Positions 8,163 to 15,577 of a stretch of 26,510 nt of DNA are shown piece by piece. The stretch covers positions 1-26,510 of the forward strand of contig JBARCX010000089.1 in the NCBI GenBank assembly GCA_049794535.1, in the 5' to 3' direction. The position numbers and the translations under genes were made by a program. The DNA is from JBARCX01 sp049794535 (lineage in GTDB: Bacteria > Pseudomonadota > Gammaproteobacteria > Xanthomonadales > Rhodanobacteraceae). Under the pieces are notes generated by a model. It saw only the letters and a program-made list of their open reading frames with translations, was not told where the DNA came from and ran no database searches. Within the stretch, counting starts at the first letter, position 1, and the number at the start of each line of letters is the position of its first letter.

Positions 8163-8978
8163 TCATGTGTAGAAACTCCCCGCCAAAGTCCCGATCAACA
8201 GCGCCCAACCATCCACCAACACAAACAACATAATCTTGAACGGCAGCGAGATAAGTGCCGGCGACACCATCGCCATACCCATCGACATCAATACGCTGGC
8301 CACCACCAGATCAATAATCAGAAACGGGATAAACAACAGGAATCCCATTTGGAAGGCTGTTTTCAATTCGCTGGTCATAAAGGCCGGCATCGCCACGCGA
8401 AACGGCACCGCATCCTTATTCGCATACGGCTCTTCCTTCGCCAGGTGCGTGAACAACTGCAGATCCGCATCGCGCGTCTGATCCAGCATGAATCGCTTGA
8501 AGGGCGCTGCCGCGGCAGGGATCGCGTCCTCAGCACTCATCTGGTGATCCATGTAGGGCTTAACGCCGTCCTGATAGGCGTGATTGAGCACCGGTGACAT
8601 AACGAACATGGTGAGGAACAGTGCAAGCCCCAACAGCACCTGATTGGGTGGCGTGGACTGTGTCGCCAACGCCTGACGCAAGAAACTAAGCACGATGATG
8701 ATGCGCGTGAACGAGGTCATCATCAGCAGGATCGCCGGCAGCATGGTGAGCACGGTCATCAGTGCCAACACTTGCAGCGACAGACTCCAGTTCTGCGCGC
8801 CGCCCGCGTTTTGCACGGTCAGCACCGGAATGCCAGCCGGCGAGATGGGCGTCATCTGCGCGATCGGTGCAATCGGCGTCACCGTATTGGACGCTGTTGC
8901 CTGTGCGCTCAACGGCAGCAACAACAGCATGACCCATAGCATCGGCAGAACCAGCAAACGTCGAAGCATACGAATCAT
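8163..8978 (-). CDS. fliP: Flagellar export channel protein FliP
   Basis: FliP forms the pentameric core of the flagellar export channel. The 271-residue product begins with a cleavable-type signal peptide (MIRMLRRLLVLPMLWVMLLL, cut probably after AQA), as is usual for FliP. Family stretches seen are LLMMTSFTRIIIVLSFLRQA, TPPNQVLLGLALFLTMFVMS, and near the C terminus GMAMVSPALISLPFKIMLFV with DGWALLIGTLAGSF. Its ATG overlaps the fliO stop (ATGA). The repeat block begins immediately downstream. No defect is visible. Confidence 0.98.
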   Translation of the reverse strand: MIRMLRRLLVLPMLWVMLLLLPLSAQATASNTVTPIAPIAQMTPISPAGIPVLTVQNAGGAQNWSLSLQVLALMTVLTMLPAILLMMTSFTRIIIVLSFLRQALATQSTPPNQVLLGLALFLTMFVMSPVLNHAYQDGVKPYMDHQMSAEDAIPAAAAPFKRFMLDQTRDADLQLFTHLAKEEPYANKDAVPFRVAMPAFMTSELKTAFQMGFLLFIPFLIIDLVVASVLMSMGMAMVSPALISLPFKIMLFVLVDGWALLIGTLAGSFYT

Positions 8979-9358
8979 GGGTTGCGCCTCCAGCGGCCGA
9001 GCAATTCGCTGAAGTTCGGTGCAGCAGGCCGTTCAACCTCACCCTCCGGTGCCTGCCCGTCGTAGACATGCAATGTACGCACGCCACCGGCACCCACCCC
9101 GATCAATAGACGTTTACCATCGGCCTCCAGCAGTAATACCCGCTCGCGCGAACTGACTGGCATGGCCTCCAGGCAACGCAAACGTCGACCACCACCGATC
9201 TGGCGAGCCTGCATGCGCCGACTCAACCAGCCGGCCGCGAAGATAAGCACCACGATGCCAGCCAAACTCAACACCACACGCACCAGCTCACCGCCGACAT
9301 TGATGTCAGGCATGCTCGGTGACGGCGCATACGCCCATAAGGCCAGCATCGTCATCAC
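8975..9358 (-). CDS. fliO: Flagellar assembly protein FliO
   Basis: FliO is a small membrane protein that helps FliP assemble. The 127-residue product has one membrane segment (about residues 26-44, LVRVVLSLAGIVVLIFAAGW) followed by a cytosolic part with the family pattern RRLRCLEAMPVSSRERVLLL. It then has a short C-terminal tail. The start could be GTG 9358, ATG 9355 or ATG 9349; the first two overlap the fliN stop (TGA at 9357-9355). Position between fliN and fliP supports the call, since FliO sequences diverge strongly. Confidence 0.93.
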   Translation of the reverse strand: MMTMLALWAYAPSPSMPDINVGGELVRVVLSLAGIVVLIFAAGWLSRRMQARQIGGGRRLRCLEAMPVSSRERVLLLEADGKRLLIGVGAGGVRTLHVYDGQAPEGEVERPAAPNFSELLGRWRRNP

Positions 9359-9804
9359 CGTAGCTTGCGCACGCGTTCGGCGGGGCTGATCACGTCAGTC
9401 AGGCGGATGCCGAACTTCTCATTGATCACGACCACTTCACCGTGCGCGACCAGCGTGCCATTGACGAAAACATCCAGCGGCTCGCCCGCAGCGCGATCCA
9501 GTTCCACCACCGAGCCCTGATTGAGCTGCAGAAGATTGCGAATGCTGATACGCGTGCGGCCCACCTCCATCGCCAGCGTGACCGGCACATCGAGGATCAT
9601 GTCCAGACTGACGTCGGCACCCTCGGTCGCGTTCTCATTCAAGGTGTCGAACTCAACACGGCGCTCGCCGAATGCCGTTGCCGCAGCCGCAGCTGGCGTC
9701 GGAGCGCCTGGGTTCGAGGGAGATGGGTTCGAGGGAGATGGGTTCGGAGGAGATGGGTTTGCCGATTCCGCTGCTGCGTTCTCGACATCATTGTTCTGGC
9801 TCAT
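9355..9804 (-). CDS. fliN: Flagellar motor switch protein FliN
   Basis: FliN forms the lower C ring and, with FliH, helps bring export cargo to the gate. The 149-residue product has a disordered N-terminal part of about 50 residues with NPSPS repeats and poly-Ala, then the surface-presentation (SpoA) domain from LDMILDVPVTLAMEVGRTRI through NGTLVAHGEVVVINEKFGIR to the C-terminal LTDVISPAERVRKL, all typical of FliN. Its ATG overlaps the fliM stop (ATGA at 9801-9804). The repeat-built N-terminal extension is the only unusual part. Confidence 0.97.
   Translation of the reverse strand: MSQNNDVENAAAESANPSPPNPSPSNPSPSNPGAPTPAAAAATAFGERRVEFDTLNENATEGADVSLDMILDVPVTLAMEVGRTRISIRNLLQLNQGSVVELDRAAGEPLDVFVNGTLVAHGEVVVINEKFGIRLTDVISPAERVRKLR
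9710..9754. repeat. 15-bp tandem repeat in the 5' part of fliN
   Basis: Three head-to-tail copies of GGGTTCGAGGGAGAT occur at 9710-9724, 9725-9739 and 9740-9754 (the last with a G shifted), then a partial unit. On the coding strand each adds five residues (S-N-P-S-P type). The unit length is a multiple of three, so copy-number change would lengthen or shorten FliN's flexible N-terminal linker without breaking the frame. Confidence 0.85.
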
Positions 9805-10814
9805 GAAAATTTCTCTTGGTAAGTGTCGAGGGATGAACGCAGTTCACGGCGACCCGCTTGAGCGTGGTAACGCACCGCATAACGTCCGTTGGACTGACCG
9901 TAGTGCCCGCGAAACACGGGTACGTCCTCGGCAAACACGGTGGAAAGCTCGGGCAAATTCATGGGAATCACGTCACCCACGCGGAGCCCAAGGAACTCGC
10001 CGATGTTCATCTGCGCTTCCAGCAGCAACGAACTCAGTTGCACTTCGGCGTCCATGACTTCTTCGTGCAGGCTGTTGATCCAGCGGTCGTCGCGTTCAAC
10101 ACGGTCGCTCTGCACACCTGCATCAAGCATGGTGCGGATCGGCTCGACCATCGAGTACGGCAAGGTCATGTGGATTTCGCCACCGCCGCCGTCCAACTCG
10201 ACATGGAAGCGCGACACCACCACCGTTTCGGTGGGGCTCACGATATTGGCGAACTGCGGATTGATCTCGGAGTTGAGAAATTCGAATTGCGCCTGCATCA
10301 CCGGCGCCCAGGCTTCCACCATGGAGGCGAATACCTCGGCCAGAAGAATCTGGATCACCCGATTCTCGGTCGGCGTGAAATCGCGCCCTTCAATACGCGC
10401 GTGATAACGCCCATCGCCACCAAAGAAATTATCGATAACGGTAAAAACCAACCGCGGCTCCATCACCGTCAAAGCCGTACCGCGCAGTGGCTTCAATCGG
10501 ATCAGGTTGAGATTGGTCGGCACCGCCAGGCCGTGCACGTACTCGTTGAACTTGAGCATGCGCACGCCAAGCACCGACACCTCGCAGGTCTTGCGCAATA
10601 CGCCGAACAACGCCGTACGAAAGAATCGTGCAAAGCGATCGTTGATCATCTCCAGCGTCGGCAAGCGACCGCGCACAATGCGGTCCTGCTGGGTGAAGTC
10701 GTAATCGAGAATTGAATTCGGGTCCGGTGGAAGATCCGTCTCGGTTTGAACCTGACCACCGTCGACCCCGTTGAGCAGCGCGTCGATCTCTTCCTGCGAA
10801 AGTAGGTCGCTCAT
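9801..10814 (-). CDS. fliM: Flagellar motor switch protein FliM
   Basis: FliM is the middle C-ring protein and the receptor for phosphorylated CheY. The 337-residue product starts MSDLLSQEEIDALLNGVDGG, the conserved CheY-binding N-terminal helix. Next comes the CheC-like middle domain (LPTLEMINDRFARFFRTALF, with FFGGDGRYHARIEGRDFTPT). The C-terminal SpoA domain includes ISSLLLEA-like and GLRVGDVIPMNLPE segments. The ATG is preceded by AGGGG that overlaps the fliL stop region, with ten bases between the genes. It overlaps fliN by four bases. A complete, typical FliM. Confidence 0.98.
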   Translation of the reverse strand: MSDLLSQEEIDALLNGVDGGQVQTETDLPPDPNSILDYDFTQQDRIVRGRLPTLEMINDRFARFFRTALFGVLRKTCEVSVLGVRMLKFNEYVHGLAVPTNLNLIRLKPLRGTALTVMEPRLVFTVIDNFFGGDGRYHARIEGRDFTPTENRVIQILLAEVFASMVEAWAPVMQAQFEFLNSEINPQFANIVSPTETVVVSRFHVELDGGGGEIHMTLPYSMVEPIRTMLDAGVQSDRVERDDRWINSLHEEVMDAEVQLSSLLLEAQMNIGEFLGLRVGDVIPMNLPELSTVFAEDVPVFRGHYGQSNGRYAVRYHAQAGRRELRSSLDTYQEKFS

Positions 10815-10824
10815 CGCAAGCCCC

Positions 10825-11352
10825 TTACTGCATCACGAAGCTGGTGAAATACACCGCATCGACGCCGGGCTTACCGAGCTTGTCGGCGATAATCTTGCGT
10901 ACCGCCGCCAACGCTTCAGCCTGCAGCTTCTGCTTGCCTGCGGTATCGCTCAGCTGGGCATAGGTCTGGCTGCTGAACAACATCACTAGCCCATTGCGAA
11001 TCACTGGATCGTTGTCCTTGATCGCCTGAATAGCCAACGGATCGTGCGCCATCAGCGTGACGCCGACCTGCAGATAGCGCGTCGAATCCGCATCCTGGAA
11101 ATTCACCACGAAGGCTGGATCAAGCTGGAGATACAACTCCGGTGCCTTGACTGCGGCTTCCGCCGCCGGTTCGCTGGACGTCACTTTCGCCTGCAAGGCC
11201 CGCATGCTGGTGAACAGGTACCCACACAGGCCAAGCAGAATCAGCATCGCCACACAGAGCAACAACATCATCGGGCTATTGCCCTTCTTGGCCGCTACAG
11301 ACTGGGCAACTGCAGGCGACGACTCCGTTTGCACACTTTCGGCGTTAGCCAT
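10825..11352 (-). CDS. fliL: Flagellar basal body protein FliL
   Basis: FliL is a single-span inner-membrane protein that surrounds and supports the stator. The 175-residue product has a short cytosolic N terminus, one membrane segment (about residues 28-47, MMLLLCVAMLILLGLCGYLF), a linker, and a periplasmic domain with the FliL patterns LDPAFVVNFQDADSTRYLQV and MLFSSQTYAQLSDTAGKQKL. I chose ATG 11352, which has GAGG seven bases upstream, over TTG 11358. It is the first gene of the fliLMNOPQR run, and a strong sigma-54 element lies about 70 bases upstream (11423-11438). Confidence 0.96.
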   Translation of the reverse strand: MANAESVQTESSPAVAQSVAAKKGNSPMMLLLCVAMLILLGLCGYLFTSMRALQAKVTSSEPAAEAAVKAPELYLQLDPAFVVNFQDADSTRYLQVGVTLMAHDPLAIQAIKDNDPVIRNGLVMLFSSQTYAQLSDTAGKQKLQAEALAAVRKIIADKLGKPGVDAVYFTSFVMQ

Positions 11353-11422
11353 GAACAACCTCGATCTTTACGAATGACATGACGCCATGACTCCGTGGGA
11401 ATGCATGGACTCATGAGCATTT

Positions 11423-11438
11423 AGCAAACGGCATGCCA
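11423..11438 (-). promoter_or_regulatory. Sigma-54 promoter upstream of fliL
   Basis: The minus strand reads TGGCATGCCGTTTGCT, matching the sigma-54 consensus TGGCAC-G-N4-TTGC at nearly every informative position with correct GG-to-GC spacing. It lies about 70 bases before the fliL ATG, in the right orientation. It should drive fliL through at least fliP with FleQ as the activator (inference from the fleQ gene nearby). Confidence 0.85.
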
Positions 11439-11738
11439 TCGATGGAAATGGCGCTGTGGCGCGATCTATCGGGCAGTCACGAGTGTCATGGGTGTTTTGG
11501 CGATGGCGCTTTATTGACGCGTGACGGGAAGCGGACGCTGGCCGCCGCCGCCCCATCAAACCCTCACAGTGGGGCTACCCGCCCTCCCGTTACCCACTGT
11601 CATATAACGACCAACATCCGATGCGATGATCGACTGAAGTATCCACGACCCAATTTTTCGACCGGAGACACTCCGTCTGCACAGCGGAGCCGAAATCGCA
11701 TCGCAGATTTTCACCAGGACATTGAAAAGGACATTCCC
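11439..11738. other. Divergent intergenic region between fliL and the small plus-strand genes
   Basis: These 300 bases hold no gene I can support. The left end abuts the fliL sigma-54 promoter. On the plus strand there is an AT-rich patch around 11600-11612 (CATATAACG) and a short CTCCG...CGGAG inverted repeat near 11670-11690, which could belong to the promoter or leader of the genes starting at 11739. No good sigma-54 or sigma-28 match was found on the plus strand. Confidence 0.4.
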
Positions 11739-11816
11739 ATGTCGCTCTACTATCGCTTCGTCTTTTTCGCGGCTTTCGTCATGCTCGAAGCCCTTTCCGA
11801 GCAGGAGGCCGTATGA
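11739..11816 (+). CDS. Putative 25-residue hydrophobic peptide, function unknown
   Basis: A very short frame starts at ATG 11739, with AAAAGGA seven to eight bases upstream as a ribosome-binding site, and encodes 25 residues beginning MSLYYRFVFFAAFVMLEAL. The first 17 are strongly hydrophobic and aromatic, enough for one membrane span or a membrane-attached helix; the tail (SEQEAV) is acidic. Its stop overlaps the start of the next gene (ATGA), and its last codons carry the GGAGG ribosome-binding site for that gene. It may therefore be a leader peptide coupling translation, a small membrane protein, or both. It runs opposite to all flagellar genes. I do not recognise a family. Confidence 0.5.
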   Translation: MSLYYRFVFFAAFVMLEALSEQEAV

Positions 11817-12121
11817 GTGGCCTCTCGGATCTTTATGACTTCACACCCGAAGAACGTGCAGAGATCTGCCGTGTGGAAGCAATGCGCCGTGCGTCCACAG
11901 CGATGCGCGAGGCCAACTTCGTCAGCTGCATGTCTCGCGCAGACGCAGAGATCGCTCGAACCGAGGTCACAACCATGCCTCGTGCCGCGAATCTAACGTG
12001 GGGTGGCGAAACCTTGCCTCCCCGACGAAACAGGGCTCTTACGTCCTACGCATCGGCAAGACTCATTGCATCAATGCGCTCACCGCTTATCCCCGAAAGG
12101 ATAGATAGCCTGATCGCCTAG
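11813..12121 (+). CDS. Hypothetical 102-residue protein in a small plus-strand cassette
   Basis: This frame starts at ATG 11813, overlapping the stop of the 25-residue peptide (ATGA), with a strong GGAGG six to eight bases upstream. The N-terminal half looks like a real soluble protein: DLYDFTPEERAEICRVEAMR followed by a charged helix (RASTAMREANF), with two Cys at about residues 23 and 40. The C-terminal half is Arg/Ser/Ala/Pro-rich, less regular, and may be disordered. No signal peptide or membrane span is visible. It is the only plus-strand coding region in the window that I can support. Function is unknown. A GC-rich dispersed repeat (12154-12241) follows. Confidence 0.5.
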   Translation: MSGLSDLYDFTPEERAEICRVEAMRRASTAMREANFVSCMSRADAEIARTEVTTMPRAANLTWGGETLPPRRNRALTSYASARLIASMRSPLIPERIDSLIA

Positions 12122-12153
12122 TCACCGGACGCTGATTGAGCGCGGCAATCAGA

Positions 12154-12241
12154 TAGGTTGGGGTGAGCTTGCGAACCCCAACGCGGGAGTACCGGCACGT
12201 TGGGTGTCCCCCCGGATCAAGTCCGGGGTCTACCCAACCTA
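12154..12241. repeat. Dispersed TAGGTTGG...CCAACCTA element, copy 1
   Basis: An 88-base element bounded by TAGGTTGG and CCCAACCTA. The left part reads GGTGAGCTTGCGAACCCCAA, also present in copy 2 at 19579-19654. Unlike copy 2, the right half contains a perfect hairpin CCCCGGA-TCAAG-TCCGGGG (12210-12228). It lies between the small plus-strand genes and the 3' end of fliK, where it could act as a convergent terminator-like structure. Elements of this type are common between genes in Xanthomonadales. Confidence 0.75.
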
Positions 12242-12284
12242 CAAAATCCGCCATTCCCATACGTTGGGAAGTACCGCCGGGCGG

Positions 12285-13637
12285 TCACGCGAAGGCGTCA
12301 ACCAATCCCACCGCCACAGGCTGTGATGAAACCCCAGCCAGCGCATCAACGGATTCATCCTCAACACCTGCGGCAGATGTCGAAGCCGTCGATTGGCCCT
12401 GCGAACCACTGAACTGTTGCTGCGCGGATTGCTGCCCGACCATTGTCTGCCCCAGCGACAACCCCTGCCCTGTCAGCATTTGATTGAGCTGCCCCAGGCT
12501 TTGCTGCACGGCAGTGACCGCTGCCGGATGCTGTGCCATGAAAACCACATCGACACGACCATGCTCGACACTGACTTTGACATCGAGCTGACCAAGGTCT
12601 TGCGGGTTCAATCGGATCTGCGCCTGTTTGACTTCTTGTCCGCCGAGCCATGCGACCTGCTGGCCCAGCTCCTGTGCAAAACCAGACGAGTTGACCGGCG
12701 CATTGATATTGAGCGAATGCGTTGCCGTGTCACCCGTGGGTGGCGTGGTCAATGGTGGTGTATTGAGTATGCCGCGTAAGGCGGCAAGGTCAGTACCGCT
12801 CTGCGATGCACTATCCGCAGTGGGTGCGATGCTGGTGGCAGCGGAAGCCGCATGGCTGCTCCCAAGCAGGCTGCTGATCGTGAGTTGCGTTGCATCACCG
12901 GCGCTCTGCAGTAGCAAACTGCTGATCGCGTTATCGCCTTCGTCACTGCTATCACTCGCATCGGCATCATCAGCCGCATCAGCGGTATCTGTCGCCGAGA
13001 AAGAGCCCGTCAATTTTCCAAGCGTAAGGCCGGGTGGCGTTGTATTGGCATTGGCGGCGCTCGTTGCTTGTAGTGCGCCCGAGCTAGTCCCAGCAGCGCC
13101 TTGCGACTGAACCTGTGCATTCAATTGCACTTGCAGCTGTGGCGGCACGGGTATCGCCGTAGCAACCATGGGGGTTTGCGGTATCGCCGCCTGAACCGTG
13201 CCGTCAGTCGCTGCCGCTGTTTTGCTGGCAGTGGCTTTGTCACTACTGGATGTATTCGTTGCGGCGGCATTCTTATCGCCTGCCGATTGGTCGATCAGGC
13301 CCAGCACCGTGCTCGCCAGCGAGGTGGCATTCGAGTCGTCGCTCGCACTATCCACGCTCTGATTGTTGTTGCTGGATGAAGCACTGGCACTGTTGGCCGC
13401 CGAAGCCGTAACTGGCTTGGCATTCGCCTGGCCATTGGATTGCGTAGTAGACGGTTGGCTTTTCGATGGCGTACTGCTCGGCGAAGGCGCTGCTTGCCGC
13501 TGCGCGCTCTGCAGACGCGCATTGAACGCTGAGCCATCGTTGTTCGGACTTGTCTGGCCGGTAGATGGAGGCGGCGCGCTCGTCGTCGGAGGCGTTGCGC
13601 TGATGGTACTGAAGGCGGGTAGCGGGCTAGCACTCAT
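12285..13637 (-). CDS. fliK: Flagellar hook-length control protein FliK
   Basis: FliK is exported during hook growth, measures hook length and triggers the FlhB substrate switch. The 450-residue product has a long Ser/Thr/Ala/Gln-rich, low-complexity ruler region (about residues 1-330) and a conserved C-terminal switch domain: ELGQQVAWLGGQEVKQAQIR followed by LNPQDLGQLDVKVSVEHGRV and VVFMAQHPAAVTAVQQSLGQ. The LGxLDV-type motif is the hallmark of FliK. The start is ATG 13637. It is preceded by its own sigma-54 element (13676-13691) and the palindrome after fliJ, so it is probably transcribed separately from fliEFGHIJ. The ruler region is expected to vary quickly between strains. Confidence 0.95.
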   Translation of the reverse strand: MSASPLPAFSTISATPPTTSAPPPSTGQTSPNNDGSAFNARLQSAQRQAAPSPSSTPSKSQPSTTQSNGQANAKPVTASAANSASASSSNNNQSVDSASDDSNATSLASTVLGLIDQSAGDKNAAATNTSSSDKATASKTAAATDGTVQAAIPQTPMVATAIPVPPQLQVQLNAQVQSQGAAGTSSGALQATSAANANTTPPGLTLGKLTGSFSATDTADAADDADASDSSDEGDNAISSLLLQSAGDATQLTISSLLGSSHAASAATSIAPTADSASQSGTDLAALRGILNTPPLTTPPTGDTATHSLNINAPVNSSGFAQELGQQVAWLGGQEVKQAQIRLNPQDLGQLDVKVSVEHGRVDVVFMAQHPAAVTAVQQSLGQLNQMLTGQGLSLGQTMVGQQSAQQQFSGSQGQSTASTSAAGVEDESVDALAGVSSQPVAVGLVDAFA

Positions 13638-13675
13638 GCGTTATCGCTCATGCAAGACGTAATCTCGATGTTTGC

Positions 13676-13691
13676 AGCAAAAAACAAGCCA
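13676..13691 (-). promoter_or_regulatory. Sigma-54 promoter upstream of fliK
   Basis: The minus strand reads TGGCTTGTTTTTTGCT, with GG and GC at the sigma-54 spacing and a T-rich run before the -12 element. It is 38 bases upstream of the fliK ATG. The T-run might be mistaken for a terminator tract, but it begins nine or more bases after the hairpin at 13701-13750 and fits the promoter better. Confidence 0.82.
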
Positions 13692-13700
13692 ACGTAAGAG

Positions 13701-13750
13701 CCTGTTCCATGTCTCCACGCAGCGCGGGTTACGTGGAGACATGGAACAGG
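13701..13750 (-). terminator. Perfect 19-bp inverted repeat after fliJ, possible terminator
   Basis: CCTGTTCCATGTCTCCACG (13701-13719) and CGTGGAGACATGGAACAGG (13732-13750) pair perfectly around a 12-base loop. The stem starts three bases after the fliJ stop on the transcribed minus strand. It lacks an immediate U-tract, so it is not a classical intrinsic terminator; it may stabilise the 3' end of the fliE-J message or separate it from fliK. A protein-binding site is also possible. Confidence 0.6.
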
Positions 13751-13753
13751 CGC

Positions 13754-14179
13754 TCAGGGCTTACGTCGATACTGCATACGCTCGTCTATCTCGGCCTGTT
13801 CCATGCGCTGTTCGCTTTGCTGCTCCTGCGTGCGATAGCGCTCTACCACGCTATCCAGCGCGCGTTCGCGCGCATGCGCATGCAACCACTGGCCGCGCAT
13901 GGTTTCGAGTAATCGCTGCTGGCGCTCGATCTCCCGGCCTTGCTGGATGATCGCCTGGTCGATGCGATCGACGAATTGTTGACGGTTGACCAGCGCCGTT
14001 ACCGTCAGACCACCGGCGCTGCTTACGCTGTATTCCTGGCGGTAGCGCTCAAGATCCTCCAACTGTTGTTGGACATGCGCCAGCCGCTGCTGCGCTTCGG
14101 CGAACCGTTGCAGTGCATCCTGCTCGCGCTGCTGCGCCTGATCCACCGCCGGCTGCAAACGAGTCGATCGGGGGCTCAT
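13754..14179 (-). CDS. fliJ: Flagellar export chaperone/stalk protein FliJ
   Basis: FliJ is the coiled-coil stalk that links the FliI ATPase ring with FlhA. The 141-residue product is almost wholly helical, Gln/Glu/Arg-rich and coiled-coil-like (DQAQQREQDALQRFAEAQQR then LAHVQQQLEDLERYRQEY), with the FliJ-type central VNRQQFVDRIDQAIIQQ. The open frame reaches back to 14281, but ATG 14179 overlaps the fliI stop as ATGA and gives the normal family length, so I chose it. Identity rests on length, coiled coil and position after fliI. Confidence 0.93.
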   Translation of the reverse strand: MSPRSTRLQPAVDQAQQREQDALQRFAEAQQRLAHVQQQLEDLERYRQEYSVSSAGGLTVTALVNRQQFVDRIDQAIIQQGREIERQQRLLETMRGQWLHAHARERALDSVVERYRTQEQQSEQRMEQAEIDERMQYRRKP

Positions 14180-15543
14180 GAGTTCACCTCGGCAGCCAAT
14201 GTGCCGAGTCGTTCCCGCGCTTCTTGCAGGGTGACCGGCTCGTCGACTTCCTGTTGCAGAAATTTGAGTAACCGCGGCCACATCGCAATCGCTTGATCGA
14301 CCTGCGGGTCGGAGCCTTTCTGGTACGCACCGACCGCAATCAAGTCACGCTGTTGCCGATAAGCCGAATAGACCTGGCGGAACCGTTGCGCTGCGCGCAT
14401 CTGCTCCTTGCTGACGACAGCCGGCATCACGCGACTGATGGAAGCCTCGATATCGATCGAGGGGTAATGACCCGCCTCAGCCAGATCGCGCGATAACACG
14501 ATGTGGCCATCGAGAATGGCGCGCGCCGCGTCGGCAATCGGGTCGTGCCGATGGTCGTCGCCTTCGGTAAGCACGGTGTAGAAGGCGGTGATTGAGCCCC
14601 GCCCTTCGGCATCGTTACCGGCGCGCTCGACCAGCGCGGGCATCAGCGCGAATACCGAAGGCGGATAGCCTTTGGTCGCGGGCGGCTCGCCGATCGCCAG
14701 CGCAATTTCGCGCTGCGCTTGCGCATAGCGAGTCAGTGAATCCATTAGCAAAAGTACACGCTGCCCGCGATCGCGAAACCACTCGGCAATCGCCGTGGCG
14801 TACTGCGCACCACGCAGCCGTTTCAATGGCGGCGCGTCGGCCGGTGCGGCCACGATCACGGCACGTGCGCGCCCTTCAGTGCCAAGCGTGTGCTCGACGA
14901 ATTCCTTCACCTCGCGGCCACGCTCGCCAATGAGTCCGACGACAACCACATCCGCATCGGTGTAGCGCGTCATCATGCCGAGCAGCGTCGATTTACCTAC
15001 ACCGGAGCCGGCGAACAATCCGATGCGCTGGCCACGCCCCACGCTGAGCAGTGCATTGATCGCACGCACGCCAGTATCCAGCGGTGTATCGATCGGCTTG
15101 CGTTCCATCGGATTGATCGGTTCACGCTTGAGCGAGGCATGTTCGTCGACATCGAGTGGACCGAGACCATCCAGCGGCACGCCATCGGCGCCCACCACCC
15201 GACCCAGCAATGCCTCGCCCACCGGCAGACCGCCGGCGCGTGCGCATGGTCTCACCCGAGCATTCGGTAGCACGCCGTGCATTTCGCTAGCCGGCATCAA
15301 CAACAAGCGTTCGTCGGCGAAACCGACCACTTCCGTTTCGAGCGCCACACCATCAGCCGTATCGACCAGACAGCGCGCACCCAGCGGGGCTTCGCAACCT
15401 TCAGCTTCCAGGGTCAAGCCAACGACGCGGCGCAGCCGCCCCTCAACGGTAAGCAACTGCGCTGTCGATGCACGCTGCGCACGACGCGCCAGCCGCTGTT
15501 GCCAGCGATCATTGCGTGTTTGTGGCGTTGGGTCGGAGTGCAT
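14176..15543 (-). CDS. fliI: Flagellum-specific ATP synthase FliI
   Basis: FliI is the hexameric ATPase of the flagellar export machine, related to F1-beta. The 455-residue product has the Walker A AGSGVGKS at residues 178-185, the signature GLIGERGREVKEFVEHTLG, and a Walker B VLLLMDSLTRYAQAQREIAL. ATP-binding folds are complete through a C-terminal helical domain ending PVTLQEARERLGTLAAEV. ATG 15543 has a GGAGGAG ribosome-binding site, but that site lies in one arm of an 8-bp hairpin (15553-15575), so translation may be controlled. A 71-base gap separates it from fliH, the only sizeable gap between fliG and fliJ. It overlaps fliJ by four bases. Confidence 0.98.
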   Translation of the reverse strand: MHSDPTPQTRNDRWQQRLARRAQRASTAQLLTVEGRLRRVVGLTLEAEGCEAPLGARCLVDTADGVALETEVVGFADERLLLMPASEMHGVLPNARVRPCARAGGLPVGEALLGRVVGADGVPLDGLGPLDVDEHASLKREPINPMERKPIDTPLDTGVRAINALLSVGRGQRIGLFAGSGVGKSTLLGMMTRYTDADVVVVGLIGERGREVKEFVEHTLGTEGRARAVIVAAPADAPPLKRLRGAQYATAIAEWFRDRGQRVLLLMDSLTRYAQAQREIALAIGEPPATKGYPPSVFALMPALVERAGNDAEGRGSITAFYTVLTEGDDHRHDPIADAARAILDGHIVLSRDLAEAGHYPSIDIEASISRVMPAVVSKEQMRAAQRFRQVYSAYRQQRDLIAVGAYQKGSDPQVDQAIAMWPRLLKFLQQEVDEPVTLQEARERLGTLAAEVNS

Positions 15544-15550
15544 GCTTTAG

Positions 15551-15577
15551 CTCCTCCCCTTGCTTGCAGGGGAGGGA
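15551..15577 (-). promoter_or_regulatory. Hairpin covering the fliI ribosome-binding site
   Basis: On the minus strand CCTCCCCT, a 7-base loop (GCAAGCA) and AGGGGAGG form an 8-bp, GC-rich stem (15553-15575). The second arm contains most of the GGAGGAG Shine-Dalgarno of fliI, and the ATG lies about nine bases after the stem. The flanking TAGGTTGG (plus, 15579-15586) resembles the end of the dispersed element at 12154 and 19579. The structure may be a repeat remnant with a regulatory side effect. Confidence 0.6.

Noticed and set aside
7702..8208. A 168-codon minus-strand frame between fliP and fliQ
   Set aside because: It is made of interspersed repeat sequence, shares its core with the block at 25983-26205, and overlaps the end of fliP; no protein family is suggested.
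11500..11720. Sigma-54 or sigma-28 promoter for the plus-strand small genes
   Set aside because: TGGCGCTTTATTGACG near 11497 has the wrong spacing, and GCCGAAAT near 11690 lacks a -35 partner 15 bases upstream.
13676..13700. T-run as the U-tract of an intrinsic terminator after fliJ
   Set aside because: The run starts too far from the hairpin and fits a sigma-54 -12 region for fliK much better.
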